Part shown: positions 11,341 to 21,713 of the stretch, one piece after another
How positions within the stretch are numbered: the first letter of the stretch is position 1
Layout of the letters: every line of letters starts with the position of its first letter
Assembly: GCA_963674455.1 (NCBI GenBank)
Contig: CAVMBE010000083.1
Location: 62,001-126,000 of the forward strand
From: Lecanosticta acicola
Taxonomy: Eukaryota > Ascomycota > Dothideomycetes > Mycosphaerellales > Mycosphaerellaceae
DNA: 64,000 nt
Direction of reading: 5' to 3'
Translations under genes and position numbers: made by a program
The notes under the pieces: generated by a model
Told to the model about the DNA's origin: nothing
The model's database searches: none
The model's input: the letters and a program-made list of their open reading frames with translations, nothing else

Positions 11341-13354
11341 ATGCGTGTCTCATTCGCTACTACGGTGGTAGCGAGCACTCTCATTCCACTGACACAGTCA
11401 CTCACTTTCACCAGCACAGGCCAGACCGTAGAGTTGGACGGGATCTCGTATTACATACCAGGCTCGCCAGTTGCCAAACTACCATCTCGACCATGGTTCG
11501 GCAAAGCTTCCATCTCACCGCTCACAGTCATCGGCAGCAATGGCTCAGCGCATACCCTGGCGGACCTGAATACTGTCATCGAATCATACAAATCGACCGA
11601 TGATGTTTTCTCAGAAGGCTTCCTTGAGACAGTGTACGTCCAGAGTACCGGCCTCGGCAGCCACAATGCCAGCCTCTCAAACTACGGCAACTCTACAATG
11701 TTTACTGGCTCCACCTCTATACCACCAGGACCGTATTTCATGTCTTCGACTGGCGAGGTTTTCCAAGCATGGAGACTGTATAGCGACTTTGCCGGTGCTT
11801 TCTTGGAACCACTGGTGTCCAGCGGTGATGGTACCTACAGCGTACTCTCCGCCGGAATAGCCGGACAGTCACTGGCAGTTGCTGTGCCTTCTCGGCTCTA
11901 CTACACGAAAACGACGGAGAAGCCACTGGCTGGAGTACGTCTTGGTATCAAGGACATCTACGACATTGCAGGTGCCAGAACAAGTAATGGAAATAGAGCC
12001 TGGTATCACCTGTATGCTCCAGCCACTGAGCACGCTACTCCTGTCAAGAGACTGGTCGATGCTGGAGCGATCATTGTTGGCAAAATGAAGACCTCTCAGT
12101 TTGCGAACGGTGAGGAGGCAACTGAAGATTGGGTCGATTATCACAGCCCGTTCAACCCTAGAGGAGACGTGAGTAGATGTTCCATTTCTCAAGACGTGTC
12201 TCAAGTACGGCGTTGACCAGTTGCAATATTTGTAGGGATATCAAGATCCTTCCTCGTCATCGTCTGGACCGGGCGCTGGAGCAGGTAGCTACCCTTGGCT
12301 TGACTTGACCCTTGGCAGCGACACGGGAGGCTCCATTCGAGGTCCTTCTCAAGTCCAAGGGCTGTACGGCAACCGACCCACTCACGATCTTGTGACGCTG
12401 GAGAACACTATGCCTCTTGCGCCTGAATTGGACACATCCGGTTTCTTAACCAAAGATCCGATCCTTTGGGCGGATGCCGCCAAAGTACTCTACGGTGAGA
12501 ACATCACTATCTCGCACAAGTACCCTAAGCGAATTATGACCTACGACTTCCCTACCAACGTCTCTGAGAATGGGGACCAGCTTCTTCTGGACTTTATCGG
12601 GAACCTGAGCTCGTTTCTCGGCGCCGAGGTCACGACCTTCGACATAAACGCAGCCTGGAACAGCACTCACCAGGCGAACACCACCTCCAGCCTGGATAGT
12701 TTGCTCAATCTGACCTACGCAATTCTCATCTCCCAGCGTCAAACAGTTCTGGTGCGAGACCCATTCTATGCCGATTATGCAGCGGCCCACGACGGCAGAC
12801 GGCCCTTTGTGGACCCTGCACCGCTTGCCAGATGGGCTTTTGGTGATTCATATCCGAACACAACAGCAGACTTGGCAGTCTACAACAAGACCGTCTTCCA
12901 GGAATGGGTCTCCAGCGAGGTTCTGAAGCCCGATAATCTAACCTGCAGCGATTCTCTGCTGTTCTATGTTGGATCGGAAGCAGATGTCAACTACCGAAAC
13001 CAATATGGTGATCCTCCTGTGCCACCGACCGGTTTCGACATTTCGAGAGTCAGCCCGTTCTGGGGCGGTCCAGACTTTGTCTTGCCTCGTAAGTCCACGA
13101 AACACAATGGTTCAGAGTTTGGACGTGCTGACAGGTTGGTAGTCGGGTCGGCGGAATACTACAGCAACATTACTCTACATAGCGAGTACCTACCCGTGAC
13201 GGTCGACATTTTGGCAGCGAAAGGATGCGACGGTATGATCTTTGGGCTTGTACAAGATCTTGTCAAGGCCGATATTTTGAAGCCTAGCGTTGCGGGATAT
13301 AGCAATACTGAAGGCGGTGAGGTGTTGTTCAAGAGGGACAAGCGAAATGATTGA
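11341..13354 (+). CDS. secreted amidase-signature family protein
   Basis: Amidase-signature (GatA-like) hydrolase with an N-terminal signal peptide (about residues 1-20, hydrophobic core VVASTLIPL), so probably extracellular. Exons are 11341-12168, 12236-13088 and 13143-13354, giving 630 residues. Introns are 67 and 54 nt; the second has a GTAAGT donor and a CTGAC branch. Catalytic-region features: lysine in VRLGIKDIYDIAG (about 203), the Ser-rich segment SSSSSGPGAGAGS, and LGSDTGGSIRG, which carries the nucleophile loop (about 302-310). A domain of about 150 residues precedes the amidase core. Many N-glycosylation sequons (NGS, NAS, NST, NIT) fit secretion. This subgroup is usually annotated as a glutamyl-tRNA amidotransferase subunit A-like or amidase protein; the substrate is unknown. 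Intron 2 is a multiple of three and stop-free, so its retention would only insert 18 residues. Confidence 0.88.
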
Positions 13355-13533
13355 AAATTACTCGACAGTGTTATGAAACAGTCCAAAAGAAATCGATCAG
13401 ATAGAACGTCGTAATTCGTCAAGCCTACCAGAGGCTCTGCTCCATCTCATTATATTCCACCAAACGCCATCACAACCATGTTTGCGAACCATCCTCCATG
13501 CTCAAGCAGCCTCGAGTGCTAGTTTCAAGAGAC

Positions 13534-15264
13534 CTAATTCTGCATCAGCGGCACATACTTGTAGTTGCCATACCTCACTCCCTGAACCCTGCTAACACAG
13601 CAGTCACACTCGAACACGACGAAAAGGCCCCAATCAACGCAATCCTGGAGCGCCAGAAACTCCTCTCGGGTGATATCCGGCCGGACGGGATTGAAGAAGC
13701 GGTCGACAATGTGTCCCATCTGGCCGCACTTCATGCAGCAGGGACGCTTTCGCTGCGGGAGGGCTGCCATGGCCTCGGGGTCACGCCAGAACTGCGCGCG
13801 CAGGAGCATGAGCCGTTTAATCTCGTCCATGCGTTGTGGGCTGAGGAGTTGCCGCTCGACGACGCGCTGGGCGAGATTGCGAAGGCCCTCGTTGGCGTGG
13901 CTTCGCGCGTAGCAGGTGGATCTGTTGATCTTGTCTTCGACCTCGCGGTCACCGTGCTCCCGGATGACTTTCTGGATCGCCTCGTTCAGGATCTGCGCTT
14001 CGTGCGCTTCTTGAGTCAAGTTGGCTGGCTGATTAGTGTCCCGAGAAATCGATGGGCGGAGAACATTCGGAGGGTGGGATGTCGATGAGTGGAAAGTGAA
14101 GGCATTCGTAGTGCCCGAGTGTGGAGTGCTGAAGGATTTGACCTGGCTCTTGGTCGTATTGCGCGAATCAGAACCGTAGCCCTCGATTCCAGGCACGGCG
14201 TAGTTGAGCTTGAGGGTCGAGAGTCCCGTAAGGTTCCTCACCTCGGCTGTGAGAGACGACAAGTCCTGACTTAACTGCGCGCGAGCCGTTTCCATATCCA
14301 TATTAGAGGACAGCTGACCCGATTCGCGGAATTCCCGGGCTTCGGTTTCGCGGAGAATATGCTCAACAGCATCGTACTCCAATTGATTCACGAATTGGCA
14401 TGAGCTGACGGCCTCGCGTTGCTCTTTCTCAAACCACACGCGCAAAGCCTGGATACGGTTTGGAACGATGTTGCCGCTGTTCCACTTGAAGCGGCTAGCA
14501 GGAGTGGGTGCGGCAACAGCGCTCATGAAGGTGTTCATCGGAGTGGTCTTGCACATCTTGCACTCGAATGCAGTGTGACCGGTGCGCCAGCACTTCGAAC
14601 AGCGCTGACCGATGGGATTTTTGCACTCGTCCTTCAAATGGCCTTTGACACGACAGCCAGCGCAAATGAGCTTGGAGTGGTAGAACCGCTTTAGACCTTG
14701 CTCGTTCTGGCACTGATCTGCTTCGTGGCTAGTAGCATTGCAGAAGCAACAGTAAGGCTTCTTCTCAGCCTGGGAGGTCTCAGCATTGCGGAGGCCTGCA
14801 GCGCGCCATCGTGGCTCGTTCTCCTGGGCGAAACCTCGGAATCCAGGCTGCTCGGGGATAATTCGACTCTCATCGCTAGCAACACCAAATGTGTTGTTGA
14901 TCCGAAACGGGATTGCGATTGGATCTGGGGCACTCATGTCAATGTCTGCGCCCGGTCGGTAGTTCGAGCTAGCTGGATTAGCGTGGCAATCGTTTGCATT
15001 GTGACCTACCTTGTTGCAAAAGCCACATGTCGTTTGGTTGCGGCCGTTACGTCCACCATTGTTGGTGGTGTTATCGTTATTGTTCCAACGAAGAGGAGGA
15101 ATTGCATTGGGGTTGTGGCCATCCTTGGGCCGGTTGCAGTCCTGGGACGTATGGTTTCCCCAGCCGTGGGTGTCGCAGTACAGGTCCTTCCTGTTCCTGC
15201 TGCTGTTGTTATCGCGGCTGTTGGGTCTTGTGCTGGTAATGCCAGCGTTACTACGTCTTGGCAT
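13534..15264 (-). CDS. CCHC zinc-knuckle protein, gag-like
   Basis: Single-exon gene of 576 residues, started at the ATG at 15264 (MPRRSNAGITS). The open frame continues upstream to 15618, but that part is hydrophobic and low-complexity and has no better ATG. It contains several CX2CX4HX4C knuckles: CGFCNKVGHNANDC, CCFCNATSHEADQC, CAGCRVKGHLKDEC and CSKCWRTGHTAFEC. There is also a Cys/His cluster YCDTHGWGNHTSQDC near the N-terminus. A C-terminal knuckle, CMKCGQMGHIVDRF, has Phe in place of the last Cys. Knuckles of this type bind single-stranded RNA or DNA in Gag and in CNBP-like proteins. A central helical region follows (about residues 240-330). No protease, reverse transcriptase or integrase is adjacent, so it is either a solitary gag relic or a host gene derived from one. 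Intact length argues for retention. Confidence 0.7.
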   Translation of the reverse strand: MPRRSNAGITSTRPNSRDNNSSRNRKDLYCDTHGWGNHTSQDCNRPKDGHNPNAIPPLRWNNNDNTTNNGGRNGRNQTTCGFCNKVGHNANDCHANPASSNYRPGADIDMSAPDPIAIPFRINNTFGVASDESRIIPEQPGFRGFAQENEPRWRAAGLRNAETSQAEKKPYCCFCNATSHEADQCQNEQGLKRFYHSKLICAGCRVKGHLKDECKNPIGQRCSKCWRTGHTAFECKMCKTTPMNTFMSAVAAPTPASRFKWNSGNIVPNRIQALRVWFEKEQREAVSSCQFVNQLEYDAVEHILRETEAREFRESGQLSSNMDMETARAQLSQDLSSLTAEVRNLTGLSTLKLNYAVPGIEGYGSDSRNTTKSQVKSFSTPHSGTTNAFTFHSSTSHPPNVLRPSISRDTNQPANLTQEAHEAQILNEAIQKVIREHGDREVEDKINRSTCYARSHANEGLRNLAQRVVERQLLSPQRMDEIKRLMLLRAQFWRDPEAMAALPQRKRPCCMKCGQMGHIVDRFFNPVRPDITREEFLALQDCVDWGLFVVFECDCCVSRVQGVRYGNYKYVPLMQN

Positions 15265-15976
15265 CTTCCCTGCAGATGTGACTGTCTGGTATTTGTGTTG
15301 TTCGCTGGTAGTAGCTGAAAAGGAAAAGGCAAGGAAAGGGGTTCTGACCAGCAGATACCGAGGAGAACACGACACGAAAGAAATGTGAAAGCTGAGAAAG
15401 GCTCTGGATGTTGATGTGAGGAAAGGGAGAGTGTACGGATTGGGAGGCCAGAAGTAGTTAAATGATGGGACCCGTGCTAAAGATAGTCTTTGTCGAGGTG
15501 TTGCTCTTTTAGGTACAAAGACCGGCTTCCAGGACAGTAAAGTCGCAATTTCCACATTGATTGTACATTGTGTCTGCTGAAAGAGATCCGTGCAAACAAT
15601 AACCCACGTGACGGGCATTGTAGTTGATCGAAGGCCTGGATGCTAACCGAACAGCAGCGACTGGTTGGGCTGTGTTACTTCGTCTCGGTCAGGCGGGCCG
15701 AAGAGGCATCTGGAGATGGGTTTCGCGCGTATCAGAGACTGTGGAATATTGTGGTAGTAATCTTTTGAGTGCCTTTCCTGGACGTTATATCTCGCGACGA
15801 ATGTGTACTTCCAAGTGTGAGGTGAAAAGCAACTGCGAGGGAGGTCGGTCTAGAGTTTGAGTAGCGTGCCAAGATTTCGCCGTTTCACGTGCGGAAAAGA
15901 TCCGCGGTCGGGATCTGATTTTCTGGAGCTCCGAATCAAAGTCTAGCACAATTTCTCTCTTGCCGCCTCTTCCACC
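15265..15976. promoter_or_regulatory. divergent intergenic region, zinc-knuckle gene and HAS1
   Basis: This 712-bp region separates two diverging genes. The open frame of the zinc-knuckle gene extends into it but looks non-coding. No recognised motif other than ordinary pyrimidine-rich stretches just before the HAS1 ATG. Confidence 0.45.
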
Positions 15977-18134
15977 ATGTCGCAGGATTACGACTTCATC
16001 AAGAACGCTAGTAAACGGAAACGAAAGCAGTCTTTCCAGAAGAATTACAATCCTGCTTTGATGTCTGGAGCGCTACCTTCGCCGGACGCCGAGGCGGACA
16101 AGATGGACAACGAGATGCAATCGCGAAAGAAGGCCAAGAAGGAGCACAAGAAGCGGAAAGCATCAGAGGCGGTCGAAACTGTAGGAACAGGGATCTCCGA
16201 GTCGGCCGACGTGTCTGCCAAAGAATCTCCAGCTCCTGTCGCAAACGGTGACGAGCCGAACGCGGATGGAGAACCTAAGCGCAAGAAGTCCAAAAAGGAG
16301 AGGAAGGAGGCGAAACGGCAGAAAGAGGAAGCTCGAGACGACTCGGCACGAGGGGCGCACGAGGAAGAGACGGGTGCAGAAGAGCAGGTCAACCAGGAGC
16401 TGAAGGAGGCGGCTGCAAAGGCTCAGGTCGACGCCGAAGCAGAAGACGATTTTGCCGGATTCGGTTCAGAAGATGAAGAGGATGTGACAGAAGATGCCAC
16501 TGGCGAGGCGGCAGATTCGACAGAAGATCAGGATGCAGATGACGAGGAGCAGCAAGAAGTGAGCGGGCAACTGGCAACGAACGACAACCTGGGCGGACCT
16601 TCAGACTTACCGTCTGCACTTGGTGTATCTTTGCCCACCACTTCCGCAGAACCACAGAAGTTCACGGAATTGAACTTGTCTGACCGCACCATGAAGGCCA
16701 TCGAGGGCATGAATTTTGAGAACATGACCGAAATCCAGCGACGAGGTATCCCTCCATTACTGGCCGGCAGAGACGTTCTTGGAGCGGCGAAGACTGGATC
16801 TGGAAAAACACTGGCTTTCCTCATTCCGGCCGTGGAGATGCTTCACTCGCTCAAATTCAAGCCCCGGAACGGCACCGGTGTCATTGTAGTCTCGCCCACT
16901 CGTGAACTGGCCCTCCAGATCTTCGGTGTCGCTCGAGAACTCATGGAGCATCACTCGCAGACTTTTGGAATCGTAATTGGTGGTGCGAATAGGAGAGCTG
17001 AGGCGGAGAAGTTGGCCAAAGGTGTGAATTTGCTTATTGCGACACCCGGTCGTCTACTCGATCACCTGCAGAACACTCAGGGGTTCGTTTTCAAGAACGT
17101 GAAGGCGCTTGTCATTGATGAGGCAGATCGTATCCTGGAAGTCGGATTCGAAGATGAGATGCGTCAGATTGTCAAAATTCTACCCAAGGGAGACCGCCAG
17201 ACCATGCTCTTCTCCGCAACACAAACCACCAAAGTTGAGGATCTTGCTCGAATATCTCTTCGGCCTGGTCCACTTTACATCAATGTGGACCACCAGCAAG
17301 AGCACAGTACTGTCGCCGGACTGGAACAAGGCTACGTAATCTGCGATTCCGATATGCGATTCCGTCTGCTGTTCACGTTCCTGAAAAGACATCCTCAAAA
17401 GAAGATCATTGTCTTCTTCAGCAGCTGCAACTGCGTAAAGTATTACTCAGAACTCCTCAACTACATCGATCTCCCGGTCCTCGATCTTCATGGCAAACAA
17501 AAGCAACAAAAGCGAACCAACACCTTCTTTGAATTCGTCAACGCAAAGCACGGCACCCTTATCTGCACAGACGTCGCCGCGCGAGGTCTCGACATTCCGG
17601 CCGTGGACTGGATTGTGCAGTTTGATCCACCTGATGACCCAAGAGACTATATTCACCGTGTTGGACGAACCGCTCGAGGTGCGAATGCCAAGGGCAAGAG
17701 TTTGATGTTCCTGCAGCCGAGCGAGGTTGGTTTTCTTAACCACTTGAAGGAAGCCAAGGTGCCGTTGGTGGAATTCGAGATTCCACCAAAGAAGATCCTG
17801 GACATTCAGAGCCAGCTTGAGATGCTGATCGGGAAGAATTACTACCTCAACAAGGTAAGCATTTGTTCTATACTATCCTTGAAGCCCAGCTGACCATTTT
17901 CCACAGTCGGCAAAGGACGGCTACCGCTCATATCTCCAAGCATATGCTTCCCACTCCCTGCGCTCCGTCTTTAACATCCACAATCTGGATCTGAAGAAGG
18001 TCGCCAAGGGTTTCGGCTTCTCTGTTCCTCCCAAGGTCGATATCAATCTGGGTGCAAGCATGAAAAAGCCTGACCAAGCGCGACGAGCGTATGGAAGTCA
18101 GCCGAGGCAGCATAAATTCAACAAGCGCCACTAA
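15977..18134 (+). CDS. HAS1: ATP-dependent DEAD-box RNA helicase HAS1
   Basis: Nucleolar DEAD-box helicase required for 18S and 25S rRNA processing in yeast. Exons 15977-17854 and 17907-18134 flank a 52-nt intron, giving 701 residues against about 505 in yeast. The extra length is an N-terminal Lys/Glu-rich, acidic tail (about 1-210). Motifs in order: Q-motif region (FENMTEIQRRGIPPLL), motif I AAKTGSGKT (about 270), PTRELALQ, TPGRLLDHL, motif II IDEADRILE (about 380), SAT (about 413), the ARGLDIP region and HRVGRTARG. The C-terminal extension FNIHNLDLKKVAKGFGF and PPKVDINLG is typical of HAS1 and separates it from other DEAD proteins. The final exon is needed for this extension; without splicing the frame ends shortly after the intron donor. 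Confidence 0.95.
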
Positions 18135-18626
18135 TTGACGTTCATTGACGGGAAGCCATGCTGATGGTATTTATGGCGTTGTATACCATGTACAGATATG
18201 CCTTTGCACGAGCGAAGGCGGTCCAAGCGTGGGCGAATCGCGCTTTGAATCAAAACAAATAGCAACTCATCGCCAAATTTTGGACTCCGCGCCTACTGAC
18301 ATTGATTTCACTGTCAAGTATCTATCGGTTTCCAGAGAGTCCCCCAACGCCTCGCTAATCGAAGACCGTAATCCTGTCGTACCCGAACAGTTGCATTTTC
18401 CCTTGACTCGTGCAACAGGAGCTGGTCGTCTTGCACCGTCGTTGCCAGCTCCTTCCGCAATATTTGTAGATCCATCGTCTGACCATCTTCACTTTCGCCA
18501 TCCCCTTTCTTTCAAGGTTCATACGTCTTGTACGGCGGCAGCTTCCTCGTCAGACATGCTCCGCTCCGCTCCGCTCATCCAGAGTCTTGCTCATACTCGG
18601 CATCCGCGGTACTGCACATCTCTACT
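18135..18626. other. convergent intergenic region
   Basis: A 492-bp space between the 3' ends of HAS1 and the U1C gene; it should contain both poly(A) regions. No gene seen. Confidence 0.5.
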
Positions 18627-19307
18627 CTATTGTCCATCATTCTTCATCCCCGGCGGCCCACCAAGTCGTACACCCGGTGGCGGACTCATATGCTGTCCGA
18701 GCGCAGGGCTTGGTCCACCAGCACCATGTGCCATGTTGGGTGGGAAGCCGCCGGGCGGTGGGAAGGGCATGCCGGGTGGTGGCGATCCTGGCTGGCCAGG
18801 TGTGCCGTTCGGAGGGAAAGCTGGCATAGCTTGCGGGTTGAAGCCAGGCGGAAAGCCGTTGGGCATGGGAGGAAAGCCTGCGGGGAGAGGCGGCATACCT
18901 CGTCCTCCAGGTGGAAGGGGTGGGAAGCCCGGTGGCATTGGAGGCATTCCTAGTTACAGTCAACGCATTATCCTTCACGTACTCTTCCTCACAGATGTCT
19001 TACCTGGTGGCATTTGAGACGCTTGGCCTGGCATCGGTGGCGGAAATCCAGGCATACCAGCCGGTGGGAAGCCTGGCAGACCACTTCCTGGTGCGCCGAG
19101 CCCTGGAGGCTGAGGCATGGTCTGTCCTTCGGCAGCATAGCTGTTCGTGATGCCGTCTATTACAGCCTGCGCTTTCTCATGTCCAATCTGTTGGTAGTAA
19201 TCGACTACATTTCGCAAGTGGTTTCGGCCGCTGTTGTGCGCTTTGCGTACGCTCATGGAGTCGTGGGTGAGATAGACATCGCAGTAATCGCAGAAGAATT
19301 TCGGCAT
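18627..19307 (-). CDS. yhc1: U1 small nuclear ribonucleoprotein C
   Basis: U1-C component of the U1 snRNP, which stabilises 5' splice-site recognition. Exons 19004-19307 and 18627-18949 are joined across a 54-nt intron (18950-19003, GTAAGA donor, AACTAG acceptor), giving 208 residues. The N-terminal matrin/U1C zinc finger is complete: Cys6 and Cys9 in FFCDYC, His24 and His30 in KAHNSGRNH. The segment VVDYYQQIGHEKAQAVIDG follows, as expected in the family. The rest is a Pro/Met/Gly low-complexity tail with repeated PPGMP and GFPP units, typical of U1C but longer here. It is transcribed divergently from the next gene, with 288 bp between start codons. Confidence 0.93.
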
Positions 19308-19595
19308 CTTGACGGCGATGCGACCGCGGAGGGTCAGTCTGCAGTGATGTGCGAGTTAGCCAAGGTCGGTCGTATCGTGCGTATATCGTTCAAAAGATGT
19401 ATGGACTGCTCGAGGTGAACGGATGGTGAAGTTCGAAGCTTTGGACAGCCGTTGCACGTGACTGCGTGGTTAGCCGAACTCTATCCTATGCGCGCCGCTG
19501 CACGAAAACGCGACTTCCAGGTTGTGCCGTGACACTCGACTACGTCGGACATTACCAGAGACAGAACACAAAACACAGACAGCACCAACTCCATC

Positions 19596-20109
19596 ATGGC
19601 GAATCTGGCACCCAAGAACAGTGTCTGGAGCGCCATGGAGTACAAGCCGCCGCGCGGACGCTGCAACTTCAAGCCGTCCATCCTCTCTACGTGTCCTTGT
19701 CTTCGCTTCATGCTACATCCGGTCAAGGCGAGTATCTAATCCGTCGTGTGCGACCTCATGTGGATTGCGCATAGTGACTGACATGCGGTAGGCTGCAACA
19801 TCATTCGAGTGTGATGGGTGTGGCCACCACGCTTCATTTCACTCCCTCGAGAACGACGCTGAGGACGCTGTGCTCCAGAAGTGGTCGGCGCAGGAGGCCA
19901 GAGATCTCGATGCGCAGAGGGCTGGCAGCGTAAGCAAGAAACGGCGGCGCATCGCGGACAAGGCCTCTGAGACCGTCGAGATCCTGGAGCTCCCGGACGA
20001 CGGTGACATCTCCGTGGTCCTCGGGTGTTCCAACCGGAAACGACACGCAAAGCAAACTCAAGCAATGCGCAGTGGACCGTCGAAGAATGGACACTCTGCA
20101 GTCGAGTGA
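19596..20109 (+). CDS. small Cys-rich conserved fungal protein, GC-AG intron
   Basis: Two exons, 19596-19727 and 19792-20109, encode 149 residues. The intron (19728-19791, 64 nt) begins GCGAGT, a GC donor, and ends GGTAG. With this donor the reading runs HPVKAATSFECDGCGHHASF in one frame; no GT donor nearby does this. The N-terminal half has a Cys cluster (CPCLRF, then CDGCGHH), which suggests a small metal-binding fold. The C-terminal half is charged, with a basic patch SKKRRR that could be a nuclear signal. I do not recognise a named family. The protein shares a short divergent promoter with the U1C gene. Confidence 0.75.
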
Positions 20110-21713
20110 TATGAAACCATCATGATGACCAATTCAGACTGGCCGCGAGCTGACGCCGCTGCCGCTCACACCAGCCGCTGTAAATCCGCATCAACCCGCT
20201 TATCAGCGCCGTTTGCATCTCAACGACTCTAGACGCCGCTCAAGGATGCAAAGACTACCGCCTTTTCGCTCGGCTATGAGGCATGAATCAATTGCATCCT
20301 GTGCAGGCGCTTCGCCGCGAGCCAATAGCACGTTGGTCAGCAACTCCGCATTATTACGCAAGTTCCGATATGATCAAGCACTGTTCAAGCAACACAAGCC
20401 CTGGCCAAGCATTTCTCGAGTGGAGCTCACCCCGGACAGAAGTCACTATTCCTCTTGAACCGTCCCGCCGCCCGTCCATCCGCCTGTGGCTAACTATGTA
20501 TTTTGCGTCGGCGTTGTCCCGAGTGGACTAGCGGTCAACAAGGGCTGCCCGCAAATACATCTCAAGATCTCCCTGCAACGGAGTCGCGAAGAGTGACCCC
20601 TCGCACTCGGAGGCGAGGCAAAAACTACGTCAGCTTGATCCAGGTGTGAGGCTTGTCCTTGTACAGCCCTGGAAGCGGCAAGATGACTCCACGACAACAG
20701 TCTGACGACAGAATGTACGGGACGCCCCACATGGATTCATTCACACTCTGAACGACCGCGCGCACTTTACCTCGCCCCCGACTGCCTGCTGAAAGTCTAC
20801 TGAAAGTGTCCGTAACTGAGAGTGTCAGTAGTGCTCGTGCGCTCGGCGCAAATATGGGACTGTTGTGGATCACTCGTGGTAAGTGGATCAAGTGGTGAAA
20901 TTCTTCAGAAGGTGCGGTCATTGTGTGTGGAACGCTGTAAGTCAAAAGACAGGATGATAATAACCTGTGCTTTGTCTCTAGTTTAGCTTGAAGCTTTTCC
21001 AGGTTGTCGAAAGGATAGAAGACTCGCGCCTCTTGCCGACACCCACTAGTGCCTCCGCCCCGAACCTTTTATTTAGCCTCGCGGAATGGAACCTCACATT
21101 TCAGGTAGCTTCATACACCAGCTGCTTGAGCATAATTAATACTGCTGTCACAAGATCCCGCTCTATCCGACCTTTCACATACATTGTGCAAACGAGGCAA
21201 AATCTTTGTAATGAGTTGCATCTCTGTCGGAGTCATCGTCCAACCACGTCTTTGACCTCACTTTTAGGGATGTTGTTCTGTAGGGGAATGAAGAAGCCTC
21301 TCGGCTGACTCGTTATTCGTCTCTACCCACTCCCAGGACACTTTTGCGATCGGAACGAGTAGCCCGAGCAGAAAACTGCTATCACGGCATTGTGCACCAA
21401 TGCAATTGCCGTCTGGGAACGCTTATGGAGTATGAGCTAGTGCACGTCGACCCGCGCTAGGCGAGACTGGCCTCCGCTCGACATACGTGAACGTCGTGGC
21501 CAAAAATGAGTGACGCGGAATCGCTGCACGACGATCTATCGCGGGCACGTAAAGGCTGAAATATGATCCCCCTGTGTGGCACTGACGTGCGGTATGTGTC
21601 TGTACGCAGGCACATGCAGTGGTCGACATGCATATAAAGAGCAGTGGGACGGGCGCGCTCTCTTCTTCCTGGCATTCGCGTTTGGATTCGAAAGACTCTT
21701 CAAAGCTTGAATC
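20110..21713. other. intergenic region, 1.6 kb
   Basis: Frames on both strands are short and without family resemblance. The last 200 bp hold the oxalate decarboxylase promoter, with a TATA-like element at 21633. No RNA gene found. Confidence 0.45.
21633..21638 (+). promoter_or_regulatory. TATA-like box upstream of oxalate decarboxylase
   Basis: The hexamer tataaa lies 81 bp before the ATG at 21714 and is followed by a CT-rich stretch (ctctcttcttcc), a common arrangement at strongly regulated fungal promoters. Position is the only support. Confidence 0.45.

Noticed and set aside
15265..15618. N-terminal extension of the zinc-knuckle protein
   Set aside because: The extension is a run of Phe/Ser/Leu-rich sequence with no ATG preferable to 15264; it looks like leader sequence.
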